Source: Cryptomeria japonica (taxonomy: Eukaryota; Streptophyta; Pinopsida; Cupressales; Cupressaceae). Taken from it: 64,000 nt of DNA. The notes beneath the pieces were generated by a model that was not told the origin of the DNA, ran no database searches, and worked only from the letters and a program-made list of their open reading frames with translations. The stretch is from assembly GCF_030272615.1 (NCBI RefSeq), contig NC_081408.1, forward strand, positions 611,451,673 to 611,515,672, in the 5' to 3' direction. The translations under genes and the position numbers were made by a program. Positions 33,930 to 45,113 of the stretch are shown here, one piece after another. How positions within the stretch are numbered: position 1 is the stretch's first letter; the number at the start of each line of letters is the position of its first letter.

Positions 33930-34283
33930 AAATAACTAGATAAATATCCTATTTACTCCATCACCCCCCCTTAAGATTAACTTAGGGATAAGCTAAAGTG
34001 GTAATGATGAATGCATACATGAATGAGTCCCAACAATAGGTATGTACAAATCAACGCAAAACAATGTAACTCTCACAAACCAAGGAAAGGATAAAACCAC
34101 ATGGTAAAAAACTCCTCTCCAAAAGGGAAAAAAAGAAATGAAAAAGAAAGTACATGTGACAAGCATGAAGAACTCAAGATGTCCCCCATGTACTAAATTG
34201 GTCACATAATTATAATCAAGATTCCCCTAATAGGAGAAAAAAGAATAGATAATTTTTCAACCTCATAAGAAAGAAGATCCTAT
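33930..34283 (-). other. copia 3' flank: LTR start and polypurine tract
   Basis: On the minus strand, CTTAAGGGGGGG (about 33,967-33,978) is followed at once by TGATGGAGTAAATAGGA, which resembles the LTR starts at 32,314 and 58,768 for about 32 bases. This is the layout of a copia polypurine tract and 3' LTR. 33,980-34,283 would then be the 3' untranslated region of that element. The gypsy LTR terminus begins at 34,284. Confidence 0.6.
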
Positions 34284-35217
34284 TGTCTTCAAAATCTGAT
34301 TCACTTCGATATTCTTATAATAATATGATAACTTTGTGCAAAAGAGATATTAAAGGGAAGGAAACTCTTAGGAAAACATATGACAAGGTTTGATTTAACC
34401 TCCTACACTTCGGACCTACTCAGAGTCCAGGCGGGTATACCTTTCTGAACTAAATTCACACTTTCAAAAGAAAAATCCACAACAAACCAGTCCAGAAAAC
34501 CAGTGGATCTAAACACCTTGAAACTAATTGAAATAAAGGAATGAAAATTATACTCATATTCCGTATTTGACATACAAAACATGTAATAGACAACCTCGAT
34601 CTATACCAGTGCCTTATCCAAGGTCACAGAGTCATCTAAGTTCAAACAATACTCCCACAGTCAAATATATATACATATCCCATTAGTTTGGCTTTTGTAG
34701 ATCCGTATATATGCCTGACACATATAAGAATTTATGCACACCAAATTAAACTATGCTCATCAAGATTCAAACATCTCAGAAAGAATTTACTGGTAGAAGT
34801 GATCCCCGCATATTTAATTTCCCTCCTAAAGAGAATATCTAGCAAACACATCTACTGAAAGTTCTGTTACAACCCCTATTCAAACGAAATAACCCTGGAT
34901 TATTCAAAATGAAATAGTAAACAATTGCAAACACATTTGAAGATGACACAAAGTTTTACTCAAAACCGATGGTCTATATATTGATATTATCTTCAAGAAA
35001 GCATTACAAAAACTTTCGAACATTCTCCATTAAACTTAGAAAAGCTCAGATAAATTTTTGCAGCATTTTCTTACAATTCTTTTGCGATCATCTTTTTTAC
35101 TAGTCATGGTATCCATTTATAACAATATGGATGCACATAGCTTCACACTTTCCTAGGAGAACTTGTTACAATCATTTCTTCCCAAGAAGAAGTTACAAAG
35201 ATCTTTTACAAAAATAG
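34284..35217 (-). repeat. LTR 3' portion, left copy
   Basis: Non-coding segment between the ORF downstream of integrase and the LTR terminus TGTCTTC (minus-strand end GAAGACA). Matches 48,221-49,154. If the LTR is short it begins here, perhaps near the purine-rich GAGGTCGAAAAGGACT (about 35,220-35,235). If the LTR is long it extends to 40,728. The window contains no junction that decides this. Confidence 0.7.
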
Positions 35218-38200
35218 TTACAAGTCCTTTTCGACCTCCGCAACTTCTTCTACTTGCTGTCCGGTTACAACCTCTTTTAACTATTCAGGAGCACCCTCTA
35301 ACTACTCTACATCCTGGATGGCATATTTTCTTGTCCACTCATTGTACACATCATCAGTTGGCCACACGAAGTTAATCACTTTTGCCTTTGCCTTGGTTAA
35401 CCTCTTCCAGGAATTTCTCATCTTCTTAACCTTTGAATTGAGAAAACCATAATGAGATTTGATTTTCTCTATCTCCTGAATTGTTACAACAAAAAAAGAA
35501 GCATCATCTAAATCAATAATTCCTTTTATTCTAGCTGATAGTTTGGCCTCTAATTCCTTAAGCCATACTTGTTTGTCCTTCAGTTGATCTAGGCTGACAA
35601 AAACTCCTGGGAGCAATTCAAAAACGTGATCAGTGTACTCCTTCTTGTACAAGTTAATCTTTCTATCAGCATTGTCTATCCTTCTGCCAATTTCACTAGA
35701 TCCTTGGTGGTATCACAAGTGGATTTGATGATAGGATCGGCCCCTACTTCATCATAAGATACACAAATAAGATCCAAGTCTTGCTCTCTAGGCTTTCATT
35801 TGTCAAAAATAGGTGTCAAAATGGCCTTATCTCCACTAAGCTCATTCCACATATCCAAAATCTTGCTTATGTTATATAATAGTGAGGCACTCATGCTATC
35901 TGCAAAACTTGAGATGGTAGCCCTTACTCTTTCTTCATACTTCTTGGCATACAAGGCCTGAGCCTGTTTCAAATTCTCCAATTCTTGGGGAGTAACCTCA
36001 ATCATTTGGGAGCTAGAAGGTTCTAGAGATGGTGGGAATTCAATGATGGGGCTGGTTGCTGAATAAGAGGAGATCATCAGTGTTGAAGACTCACCTTGAT
36101 GGTACTATCATATCAACTGGCTTTACAGCTTAGCAATGATGCTATCTTTACCTCTTACCTCTTCCTTAGCACTGTTGTAAGCCTTCAAAATTGTCTCCAA
36201 CTTAACTTGGAGGTCTTCTTTTTCCTTAGCTTCTTTTTCTACTACTGCAACACTAAATTTTGCAGTTTCTAGCACAGGGCTAGCAGCTTCCACCACCCCT
36301 GTGTTTTGCACTCTTTTTACTATCATCCCACCAAGGTAACTTGACCTTGGGGTGTCCTTATTTATCCTATTTTCATCTCTTTTGAGGGACCACATGACCA
36401 ATGCAGTATTGTCTTCACTAAAAGTCATCCCCTCCATGGGTTTAGTTTCTTTTCTCACTGCCTCCAATACCAAGGCATCTGCTATGTCCCACTCAGGGAG
36501 AATGAGTACTCTAGCTTGTGCCACCACATCCCTTCCTTGCTTAGGAGTGATGGTTTTAAACTCATCTATCATTTCTTGCTTTATTTCCTCCTTCACCAAA
36601 GCTGGATCTTTGTGAGGCTGCTCACCTTTTCTCTTCTCACATCTTGCATTGTATTTATCAATATTTTGCTTCCATAAAAATAGCATGAATGCTCTTGATG
36701 TAACAAAGTTATTGTTAGCCAAGAAGTCATCACTGGCCTGCTTGATCTCAGAATCCCACTCTTGGCCCTTAAACTCATTGGTAGTGATGTTCATCTCAGC
36801 AGCAGGGGGCTCTTCTAGCATTCCCTCTTCCACTTCATCATATGTGTAGGCTACTTCTCCTAGGTTACCTAACTGTATTAGTTGTTCAACTGCTGCCTAT
36901 TCATCTCCTATATGAATAGGGGATTGGGATGGAGAGTACAAGGGTGTATCAGATTGTACTTCTCTTCCTACTCTCTGATTCTTTGGGCTCTCTTAGATGT
37001 CAATGACATCTTGTATCTTCCTCTTTCCTTTGGAGGTAGAGGGCTCCCCTGTTGTAGGCATCAACACATTATAATTAGACTTCTTATGCAATGTATAGTC
37101 AGCAAGAGGGATTTTTGTAGTAGGGGCAGAGCTACTTAAAACCATTCTTGCCTTTTCAGGGTTGTTTTTAATCACAACCTCTCTCTTTTCTTTCAGAGTC
37201 TGCATTACATCCTTAAAGCAAAGAATTAGAAATTTTATTTTCTCCTCAAAAGTGAAAAAGCTAGACAATGGGTCATAGCTGGTATCAAACTAATGTACAA
37301 AATCTAAGGCCTTTTTATAAGCCACCGATTTTTCCTTCCTCAGCTCCTGCTCATCTAGATCAAACTCATTTCTTATGAGATCTTTAGGAAACTGGAACTG
37401 ATGGGGTCTACCTCTGCATATTGCTCTCTTTCTAAACATGCCATTGAAGAAATCTTCTTGATCAACAGACCTGGATATTGCAGTTGACAAATGATAAGGT
37501 TTGAGAAAATCCTCAAAACAGTTCCAACCTCCCTTGGTTATTACAAATTGGTGGACTATAGTGACCGTAGGGAAAATAGTCCCTTTACCCTTGCCTGTTA
37601 GCTCTGCCTCTTGTACACTACTAATTTGTCTGAGGACTTCTGCAATTCCCTCTTTTAGAGGGACCTGATAGGGCAATAAAGATGAAGTGCTTTTGAAACC
37701 AAATACTCTAAATACTGTGGATATAGGGTATAAGTAAATATCACCCCAGCAAATTCCTTTGGTCTAATAAATTCCAAAAGAACCTTGGGGATTCTCAGGT
37801 TTTCTAAGCAGAGGAGAGTCCTAATCTTTGATGCAAAATATTTATCAAATTTCAAGAAACTGGCATCATCCCTGTCCCATGACAATACTATACTCCATAG
37901 TTGCACTGACATCTTTTATCCATCCTTCTCTTTTACAAGGTCCATTCCACTTGCAAAATAATCACCACCTTTGGACAAAAAGAGATGCATGAGGAGTGAA
38001 TACCATCCGAAAGGCCTATCAACCTTTCCATTCTTTATTCCTATCAACCCTCCATGGATAGCATCAGTAATAAAAGAAGCATAATCAAAGGTTACTACAA
38101 GAGAAGGATTCAAAATCTGAGCAATCATTAGCATGTAATGATTAGGCATATTTGCCTTAGCATCCTCTCCCAAAATTTGGCAAAGTGACCAATACACTCC

Positions 38201-38818
38201 CTTAGCCCTAAGGGTGAACAGACTCAATGAGAAGGGCTCTTCAGTGTTGGGTCCTACAACTGTCAACCCACCTATCTTCACAAAAAATTCCTTAAGAGGC
38301 CCATTTCTAAGGTGGTTCCTCTGTGCACTGTATACTTGAGCTAATGATTTGAAATTAATGGGTTCCAGACAATTGGTAAACTCATTAAGCCCAAAAGCAC
38401 TTCTGAATTCCTCATTATTGATTTCAATGAGGGCTTTCCCATTTATATCCCTAATGCTCCTTGTGACTGGATCATAATTATGTGTGATCTGAGTTAGGAG
38501 ATCTATATCCATGAATACTCCCAGAACTACCAACTTTCCAACATCTAACTCCCATATGCTATTCTGTGGGGCTGGGGAATTTCTCATGCCAAATCCAACT
38601 TTGAACAACCCTAACCTAGACAACCCAACCTGTGGATCTCTCAGCCAGTTGCCCTTATCATATAACCCCTCTCCTATTTTCAAACAAGGAGCTCTTGGCA
38701 CTAATTCTTTCACCTTTGATACCTGATTAGTTGACAATGTCAACTATTCAAGAAAATCATCACAAATGGCCCTTTCTTGGTAATTAACTTTCTCAGAAAA
38801 TTCTCCTTAAGGTACCAT
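35218..38818 (-). pseudogene. ORF downstream of integrase, unknown function, left copy
   Basis: Minus strand from an ATG at 38,818. About 1,170 codons to the TAG at 35,302; a further stretch to a TAA at 35,218 stays open apart from two TAGs shared with the other copy. Residues about 1-520 look globular (WELDVGKLVVLGVFMDIDLL; RGRPHQFQFPKDLIRNEFD), the middle is charged and coiled-coil-like (VVEKEAKEKEDLQVKLE), a Ser/Pro-rich linker follows, and the end is basic and helical (KVKKMRNSWKRLTKAKAKV). There is no signal peptide, membrane segment or zinc finger, so it is not envelope-like. Copy-specific stops (38,806, 38,741, 37,917) and a deletion near 37,740 break it. A distant link to plant mobile-domain-type proteins is conceivable but unproven. 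Confidence 0.7.
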
Positions 38819-40728
38819 TTTAGAATATGTAAGCAATGTAATTATCACCCCAAATAGTTCTGTGAAAAAATCAAGACCTCAATTAACACACACTGCTAAG
38901 AAATTACCAAGCAAGAGTACAAGAAAACCTATTTTTAGCTTGAAGAAATCTGCTCTGCAACTGAATGAACTTGCTCTGTATCTGAAGGAATTAGCTCTGT
39001 AACCACTCCTCTACAACAATTCTTTAAAATGATACCTTCATTTGGTTGATACGAGATCATATATGGCACCCAGGCTCTTAATTGCGATATTGATACCGCA
39101 TGCTTCAGTCGTCCCTTTAGAATTGAATTCATGAGAGAATTCGAATTTTTCACTCCAATGGGTCACAACATACCTGCACATTCTTTCTTTTTGCTCTTTC
39201 GTTGTTTTGCAAAGCATAACCTTCGGGCAATTTTGTTAAATGAAATCATGCCAATCGTCTGATCAAAAGAAACTTAATCGACCTTTAGACTGACTTAACA
39301 GCTTTGCTTTCACGTCGAGCCCTACCTCCTTTTCGCCATTTCGTGGGCTTTATCCTCTGAGCACTTTTCCTTTGCGAAGCAGCATTGGATGGAACTTTAA
39401 CTGCTCAGCATTTAACTCTTACCGAGACCATTAGCTTTTTCATTAATTGTGCCTTTATCCTGACTATTAACAGTCTTTCGCTATTTCGTGTAGCTTAAAC
39501 AACTTTCAACTTCGGGCCACAAAACAATGCAAAGTGTTGGATCAAATCGGAGATGACCATACTTTAAGGGAGACCTTTATGCCTACTTTACTTACGCTAT
39601 TCTTTCATTGGTTACTGAATCCCACATGGCAGTCAACCATTAGCTTTGGAAAGCTATTCAAGTTTAGTTCAACATCAGCCACGTGTCTTTCCCTTATAAC
39701 CACTGATTACACCTTGGCGGGCCCTCAACTTCTTCTAAAACCACGTGTCCATGGACACATCACCATCTAGAATTACACCTGGACAAGCCCTTTTTCCTTT
39801 TTCATTGTTTCATGAAGCATATCCTTCAATTGGTTCACAACCACGAAACAACATGAGCCCTTGGATCAAAATGGATTTGATCCCCTCTTAACTTCATACT
39901 TTATCTTTCTTCGGGGCCCAAAAACCTTTTCACTATTTTGCAGGGCATAAAATATGAGCACTTTACCTTTGTGAATTCATGCGAGCCGTTAGATTATTTT
40001 TGACTTGCTCGGTGCTTAACAACTCAAACTCCATCCACCTGGCATCTAGTCACCTTTTAAACTAACATGTCAACCTTTCATTTGCTGAGAGAAAACACTA
40101 GATTCCACCTCATCCTTGACACCTGTATCTGCAAGGTCATGTCTTATCCCATAGCATGACTCACCTCTGGGAGCCACCTTTTAATCCTTACAGCCAACTT
40201 GTTGACCATTGTGACCTCCTGCCACATGCCATCATCTTACTCGCCCTCTGGACCAGTTGGACCGTCTGCTTGGAGTGCCATGTCATTTCACTATTTCGAT
40301 AAAGCTAAAACATGAGCATCTTCACCCTGTGAAACAGTGGGAACCGTCAGATCAAATGGGACTTGATCACCTTTTAGTTGCTTGGATAGTCTTCGCTGCA
40401 GGGTCCCATAAGATGCTTTCGCCATTTCGCAAAAGGTATTTCACTTGCAAGTTCTGGCTGCGAAATAACACTAGCCGTTAGAACCTGAGCGAGATGAAGC
40501 CTTTTTAAACTGGACCAAATGCGCACCATTTAGAATGCTTCTCCCTTTCACTGTTTCATGGGTCTTAAACCACATGCAACTTCGTCTAACAAAATAGTGA
40601 AAACCATAGATCCATCTGAAAGTTGCATGCAACTTACTAGGCCCGACAACATTAGGAAGAAAAGATATACGGCATGAATTTTTACAATTAATTCAAATGA
40701 CTGCCTAGGCAAAAGACATGAGGGGACA
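38819..40728 (-). promoter_or_regulatory. promoter-like repeat region upstream of the extra ORF, left copy
   Basis: About 1.9 kb without large ORFs. It holds at least eight diverged copies of a TTTCGCCATTTCG-type motif (near 39,190, 39,345, 39,477, 39,813, 39,930, 40,290, 40,420, 40,547), each usually followed by AAGCTTAAAAC-like and CCGTTAGATC-like words. Two CACGTG G-box cores occur near 39,680 and 39,744. The right edge GGGGACA at 40,728 pairs with the LTR end TGTC, and GGTCTTGGGGTCGTAAGAGG beyond it resembles a polypurine tract, so this could be U3 of a 6.4-kb LTR. Confidence 0.55.
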
Positions 40729-41093
40729 CCTCTTACGACCCCAAGACCCATTACTTAAGTGGATAAAGTAACTAAGGAATAGAAACCAGAGGGTTTTTTG
40801 ATAAAACATTGAACGATTTAAAATTAAAACCTTAAACCCTTAAGACCTAACACAAACTTGAAGCATTTGATAGTGTGTCTAATTCAAAATTTCAAAAACT
40901 TAGCCAATTATGCAAAAAGAAAACCTATTTTTTAAACAGTGATAATAGCGGCTCTGATTAGGGATGGTTGATCGCAAGGTCAACACAAGAAAACTCAAAA
41001 ACTCTGGAGGAACAGACCCAAAACACAGACCCAAACAAAACAATAGGAAGGAAACAAAATATATACAAACAAAGGACCTACTATGCATGGACA
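40729..41093 (-). other. 3' untranslated segment after pol
   Basis: Between the pol stop (41,094-41,096) and the candidate LTR start. No coding signal. The second copy carries the same region at 55,531-55,845, but with a 33-bp tandem duplication and a deletion of the pol terminus. Confidence 0.6.
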
Positions 41094-42299
41094 TCAAGAG
41101 AAATAGTGTTTTGGGAATTGTCCATGCACTGGAAATTCCTATATTTTATCATTCATATTCTTCACAAAATAGGAATCCTTACCATTTAAGTCACAAACCA
41201 CAAAATGGCCAATCCATAATGATTCAAATTTTTTATGCTTTCCCTTGTCCTATCCTTTTGCATTCCACTGAAGAACAATATCATTAATTTGAAACTTCCT
41301 TAATGATGTCCTTTTATCAAAAAGGTACTTGGACTGCAATTGGATCTTCTGATTTCTTTTATGAGCTAAAGTTCTAAGCTCTTCCACCTCCACAGTTTGG
41401 ATCATTCAGTTCTCCATTGGTTTAGATAGCTCTATGTCCTCATCTTGCAAGAATTTATAAATTGGAAGAAGATTATTCATTGGCAATCTGACTTGAGTAC
41501 CATAAGCCAATTCAAAAGGTGACATTCTAATGGCCTTCTTAACTATTATTTTATCTGCCCACAAAGCTAACTTCAATTTTTGATCCCAAGATCTCTTGTT
41601 TTCTTCCAGAATTTTCTTGATGATGTTTAAAAGGCTTTTATTATTGGATTCCTCTTGTCCATTCCCCTGAGGGTGATAGGGTGAAGAGTAAGACACAAGT
41701 ATTCCTTGACTAGTACAAAATCCTACAAACTCTTCCGACCTGAGACTCATGGCATTATCCATCACCAATTTTGTAGGTATTCCAAACCTAGTTATTACAT
41801 TATCCATTAGGAAGTCAATGACAACCCTGTTTGTAGCTCTTCTTGTAGGAATAGCTTCTATCCATTTGGTGAAATAGTCAGTGGCTACTATGATCCATCT
41901 ATGACCTCTTCTTGATCTTTCAACAATTTCTCTGATAAAATCAATGCCCCACAGGATAAAAGGGGCTTCCACTGTGACTGGATTTAGGGGTAGGGCTCCT
42001 TCATATTTTAGCTTGGATGAAAACTTCTGGCATGGGTCATATTTCTAGACATGTGCATGAGCATCTTTGAATCAGGTAGGCCAATAGTATCTAGCCCTAA
42101 TTATCTTACCAGTAGTGGTCCTAGCAGAGTAATGACCCCCACATACTCCATCATGCATTTCAATTAGCACTCGTTTAGACTGGAATTCATCCAAACACAT
42201 TAGCAATTCTCCATCTCTTTTTCTCCAGAACAGATCACCTTGAATGAGCACATATTTTTGTGACTTGAGCTTCAGAGTTCTTTTCTGATTATGTGTCAT
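41094..42299 (-). pseudogene. pol: gypsy integrase
   Basis: Minus strand. The H2C2 finger region has HDGVCGGHYSA then ARYYWPT, but its first Cys is replaced (KYDPCQ where C--CQ is expected). The catalytic core has WGIDFI, LVMDNAM and HPQGNGQEES, giving the D-D-E triad. MSPFELAYGTQV is near 41,500. The tail LWIGHFVVCDLNGKDS and PVHGQFPKHYFS ends at a TGA at 41,094, the usual Tat-type terminus. Stops interrupt the zinc-finger linker (near 42,074 and 42,045), the tail near 41,405 and elsewhere. It would insert cDNA into the genome. Confidence 0.9.
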
Positions 42300-42329
42300 T
42301 CCTTCTGAGAATTCAGCATCTCTTAAAAA

Positions 42330-43886
42330 TCAGACTATCTCTGAGTACCAAAGTTGTCTCTCAATGCTAGTGACTGAAGTACTTTTGACTTCAACATTAT
42401 GTATTTCAACATTCAAAAGGTTAGACTCAGTCATGAGCTTAGCCAGACCTAAACCTCTCACCAATTTGGTTATCTTTATTTCCAAGTCAAATTCTTGGAT
42501 TCTATTAATCCATCTGCATCTTTTCCCTATAACTTCAGACGAGGACAAAATATCCTTAACTACTGCATGTGGGACATAAGCAATAATATTTGCATTTACC
42601 AGATATGGCCTAAAAGCCTTGACAACTTTAACCAAAGCATAAGCTTGTTTCCCCATGGTTTCATATTTTAATTCTACTACTTGCAAAGACTTGGTGTAGA
42701 AAGCTATGGGATGTTCATATCCCTCATTATCCTTTTGTAACAATATTGTAGCTACTGTATGATATGAAGCAAAAGAAAATAGAGAAAAGGGCTTACTGTA
42801 ATTAGGAGATTTTAACACTGGTGCTTCCTGAATGGCCTTCTTAATTTCAGCAAAATCCTCCGAGGCTTCTTGATCCCAACAAAATTTGGTATCCTTCTTG
42901 AGCAGCTTGATAATGGGCTTCACTATCTCTGCAAAGTTTGCAATGAATCTCCTAACAAAATTCACTTTGCCTAGAAAGGATTGGATACCTTTAATATTCT
43001 TTGGTTCAGGCACTTTGTTTATTGTTTCAATCCTCTCAGGGTCTATCCTCACCCCTTCCTTGGAAACAATGTGTCCCAATAGTTTTCCTTCAGTGACTCC
43101 AAAATGACATTTTTTGGGATTTAATGACACACCAAATTCCAAGGCTTTGTTGAATAGCTTTTCTAAATGTCCACAATGATCATTAGCTCTTTTGGAGAAA
43201 TAGGTTAGATCATCTTGATAAACCACCATGATGATATTAATGAATTCTATGAAGGCTACATCCATGGCTCTCTGAAATGTAGCTCTAGCATTTTTCAATC
43301 CGAATGGCATTCTCACATAGACATATGTTCCCCATGGAGTAGTGAAAGCAATTTTAAACTGTTCAGACTCCTTCACTAACACTTGATTATATCCTAAAAA
43401 ACCATCCATCATGGACAATAGATCACAACCTGTTACTCTCTGCAGCATGGCTTCCATATTGGGAGAAGAATAATTATCCTTTAAAGAAGCAACATTTAAA
43501 TTTCTAAAATCTACACACAATATAATGTCCCCATTCTTCTTTCTCACTAGGACCAGATTGGAGACCCATGAAGAATGTCTTATAAGTTTGATAATCCCCC
43601 CTTCTCTTCATTTAGTCAACTCCTGCTGCATCTTAGTTTCTAACAGGGGATTAATAGGTCTTTGTTTCTATCTGAAAGGCTTAGCATCTGGAAGTAAAGG
43701 AACTTCATGCTGAAAAAGATCTTGTCTATATGCCTTTAGGTCTCCATAAGACCAAGCAAAAACATGTTTATATTTCCTCAATAAATTAATAAGGTTAGTC
43801 CTAACATGAGGGGGTAATTTCTTTCCAATGTATACTAACTTAAGGGATGATTCAGTCCCCAGGTTTACCTCCTCTAATTCTTCCAA
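42330..43886 (-). pseudogene. pol: gypsy reverse transcriptase and degenerate native RNase H
   Basis: Minus strand. The RT N-terminus reads YKHVFAWSYGDL (near 43,770); VRKKNGDIILCVDFRNLN near 43,500-43,555; DGFLGYNQ; MPFGLKNARATFQRAM near 43,280; catalytic VVYQDDLTYFS near 43,200; then FLGKVNFVRRFI. From about 42,820 the native RNase H follows, but the usual TDAS is SFAS, KE-L is KQAY, and TDH is YVPH, so its active site is lost. RFR-YL-like and RCRWINRIQEFDLEI features show the fold was once standard. Two TAGs lie between 43,665 and 43,610 and one stop near 42,329. Confidence 0.92.
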
Positions 43887-44051
43887 CTTGGTGGTAGACT
43901 ACTGATGTAAGTTGCTATCATTATAACTGAACATGCTCTCCAACTCTACCAGCCCTTTAGGTATTTCATTGGTTTCCAAGTAGACCAAATAATTTCCAAA
44001 CACTATTTCTCTATTGTCAACCACCTCCACTAGTGCATTGCAATCAATCTT

Positions 44052-44600
44052 CTATCCATCATAATCATCAACACATTGGATGAACCTAAGAATATCTTCA
44101 TCATCAGCAAAAACTTGCCAATTATACACATTATTAGGGATAGCAGGCCTAGATTTTATTTCCACAGTGGAAATACTGGTTAGTGTTGCATCATCATTTT
44201 TCAAGGCAACATTAGCTAGGAAATCTGCCATAATATTCTTCGATCGCTCTATCCAATTAATAGAAAATGCACTAAAATGCTCAATAACATCCCAAACTGC
44301 ATGTTTATATCTCTTTAATCTATCATTCTTGGATGCATATTTGGATCTTACCTGAGAGACAACCAATTCTGAATCCCCTAGCACTATCAACAGTTGGATT
44401 CCATGCTTTTTTGCAACTTCAAGCCCCAACAATAAGGCCTCATACTCTACAGTATTATTTGTGCACTAGAAAGCCAATAAGAAAGAATACTTAAAGGTTA
44501 TACCTGATGGGGATACAAAAAGAACCCCTGCTCCAAATCCTTCTTTGGAGCAAGCTCCATCAAAATACATCTACCATAAACCATACTGTTGTGCTTCTAA
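44052..44600 (-). pseudogene. pol: additional RNase H between protease and RT
   Basis: Minus strand. MYFDGACSKEGFGAGVLF (near 44,517-44,570), CTNNTVEYEALLLGLE (near 44,420-44,467), VLGDSELVVSQV (near 44,345-44,381) and NIMADFLANVAL (near 44,198-44,236) contain all four catalytic residues D, E, D, D of the plant/archaeal-type RNase H found in Tat elements. Two TAGs (W or Q positions near 44,574 and 44,466) interrupt it. It lies upstream of RT, whereas in described Tat elements as I know them it sits between the native RNase H and integrase. It is likely the active RNase H, since the native one has lost its catalytic residues. Confidence 0.88.
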
Positions 44601-44741
44601 TTCGACCACAATGGGGTCAGTATTCTTCAACTAGGGCAGAATTGGTTGAAGTCTAAAGTTATCAAGATCTACATCAATCATACAATTAAGCATATTAGGG
44701 TCTACATTTTCAATTACCCCAGGAGCACGTGGTTCTCTGTA

Positions 44742-45092
44742 CTATTTGACCTGATTTCCATTGATTGGGATGGTGGCATAAGACAAATCCAGTTGAACAT
44801 TTCCTCCTACTATTGCTGCCCATTGCTTGGACAATAACATACCATAATGGGGCTTGGTATCAGTAACAATAACATCCATTTTATAAGTTGCCTCAGGGAA
44901 TGGTGCTATTTTTACTTCAACATCTCTCATTGTACCTATCACAGGCACTTCCCTATTATCCATAGCATAACACTTCCCATATACAGTGGTTACTGACAGT
45001 CCTAACTCTTTCATGACACCATAAGGCATCACATTAACAGTAGCTCCTGAATCTATCATGCAGTTTTTTATCAACCGGTTGTTTACTAACAA
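44742..45092 (-). pseudogene. pol: gypsy aspartic protease
   Basis: Minus strand. MIDSGATVNVMPYGVM (near 45,015-45,062) holds the D-S-G active site. A flap-like VIGTMRDVEVKI and a C-terminal PHYGMLLSKQW segment follow. About 115 codons, a normal size for a retropepsin. It is separated from gag by a TAG near 45,113 and would cleave the gag-pol polyprotein as a dimer. Confidence 0.88.
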
Positions 45093-45113
45093 AGTAACAT
45101 AGAAAGGGTCTAC

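Noticed and set aside
35163-35375. 70-codon plus-strand frame found identically at 49,100-49,312
   Set aside because: Identity comes from the identical patch between copies; it is antisense to the extra ORF.
36352-36615. Plus-strand frames over the extra ORF (also 50,305-50,568)
   Set aside because: They are antisense to the long minus-strand frame and appear in both copies only because the locus is duplicated.
38935-39153. 72-codon minus-strand frame just upstream of the extra ORF
   Set aside because: Readable in copy 1 but not conserved as a frame in copy 2 (53,700-53,910), so not supported as a separate gene.
34284-40728. Calling the ORF downstream of integrase an envelope gene
   Set aside because: Position would fit, but no signal peptide, transmembrane helix or cleavage site is visible; composition is cytosolic and coiled-coil-like.
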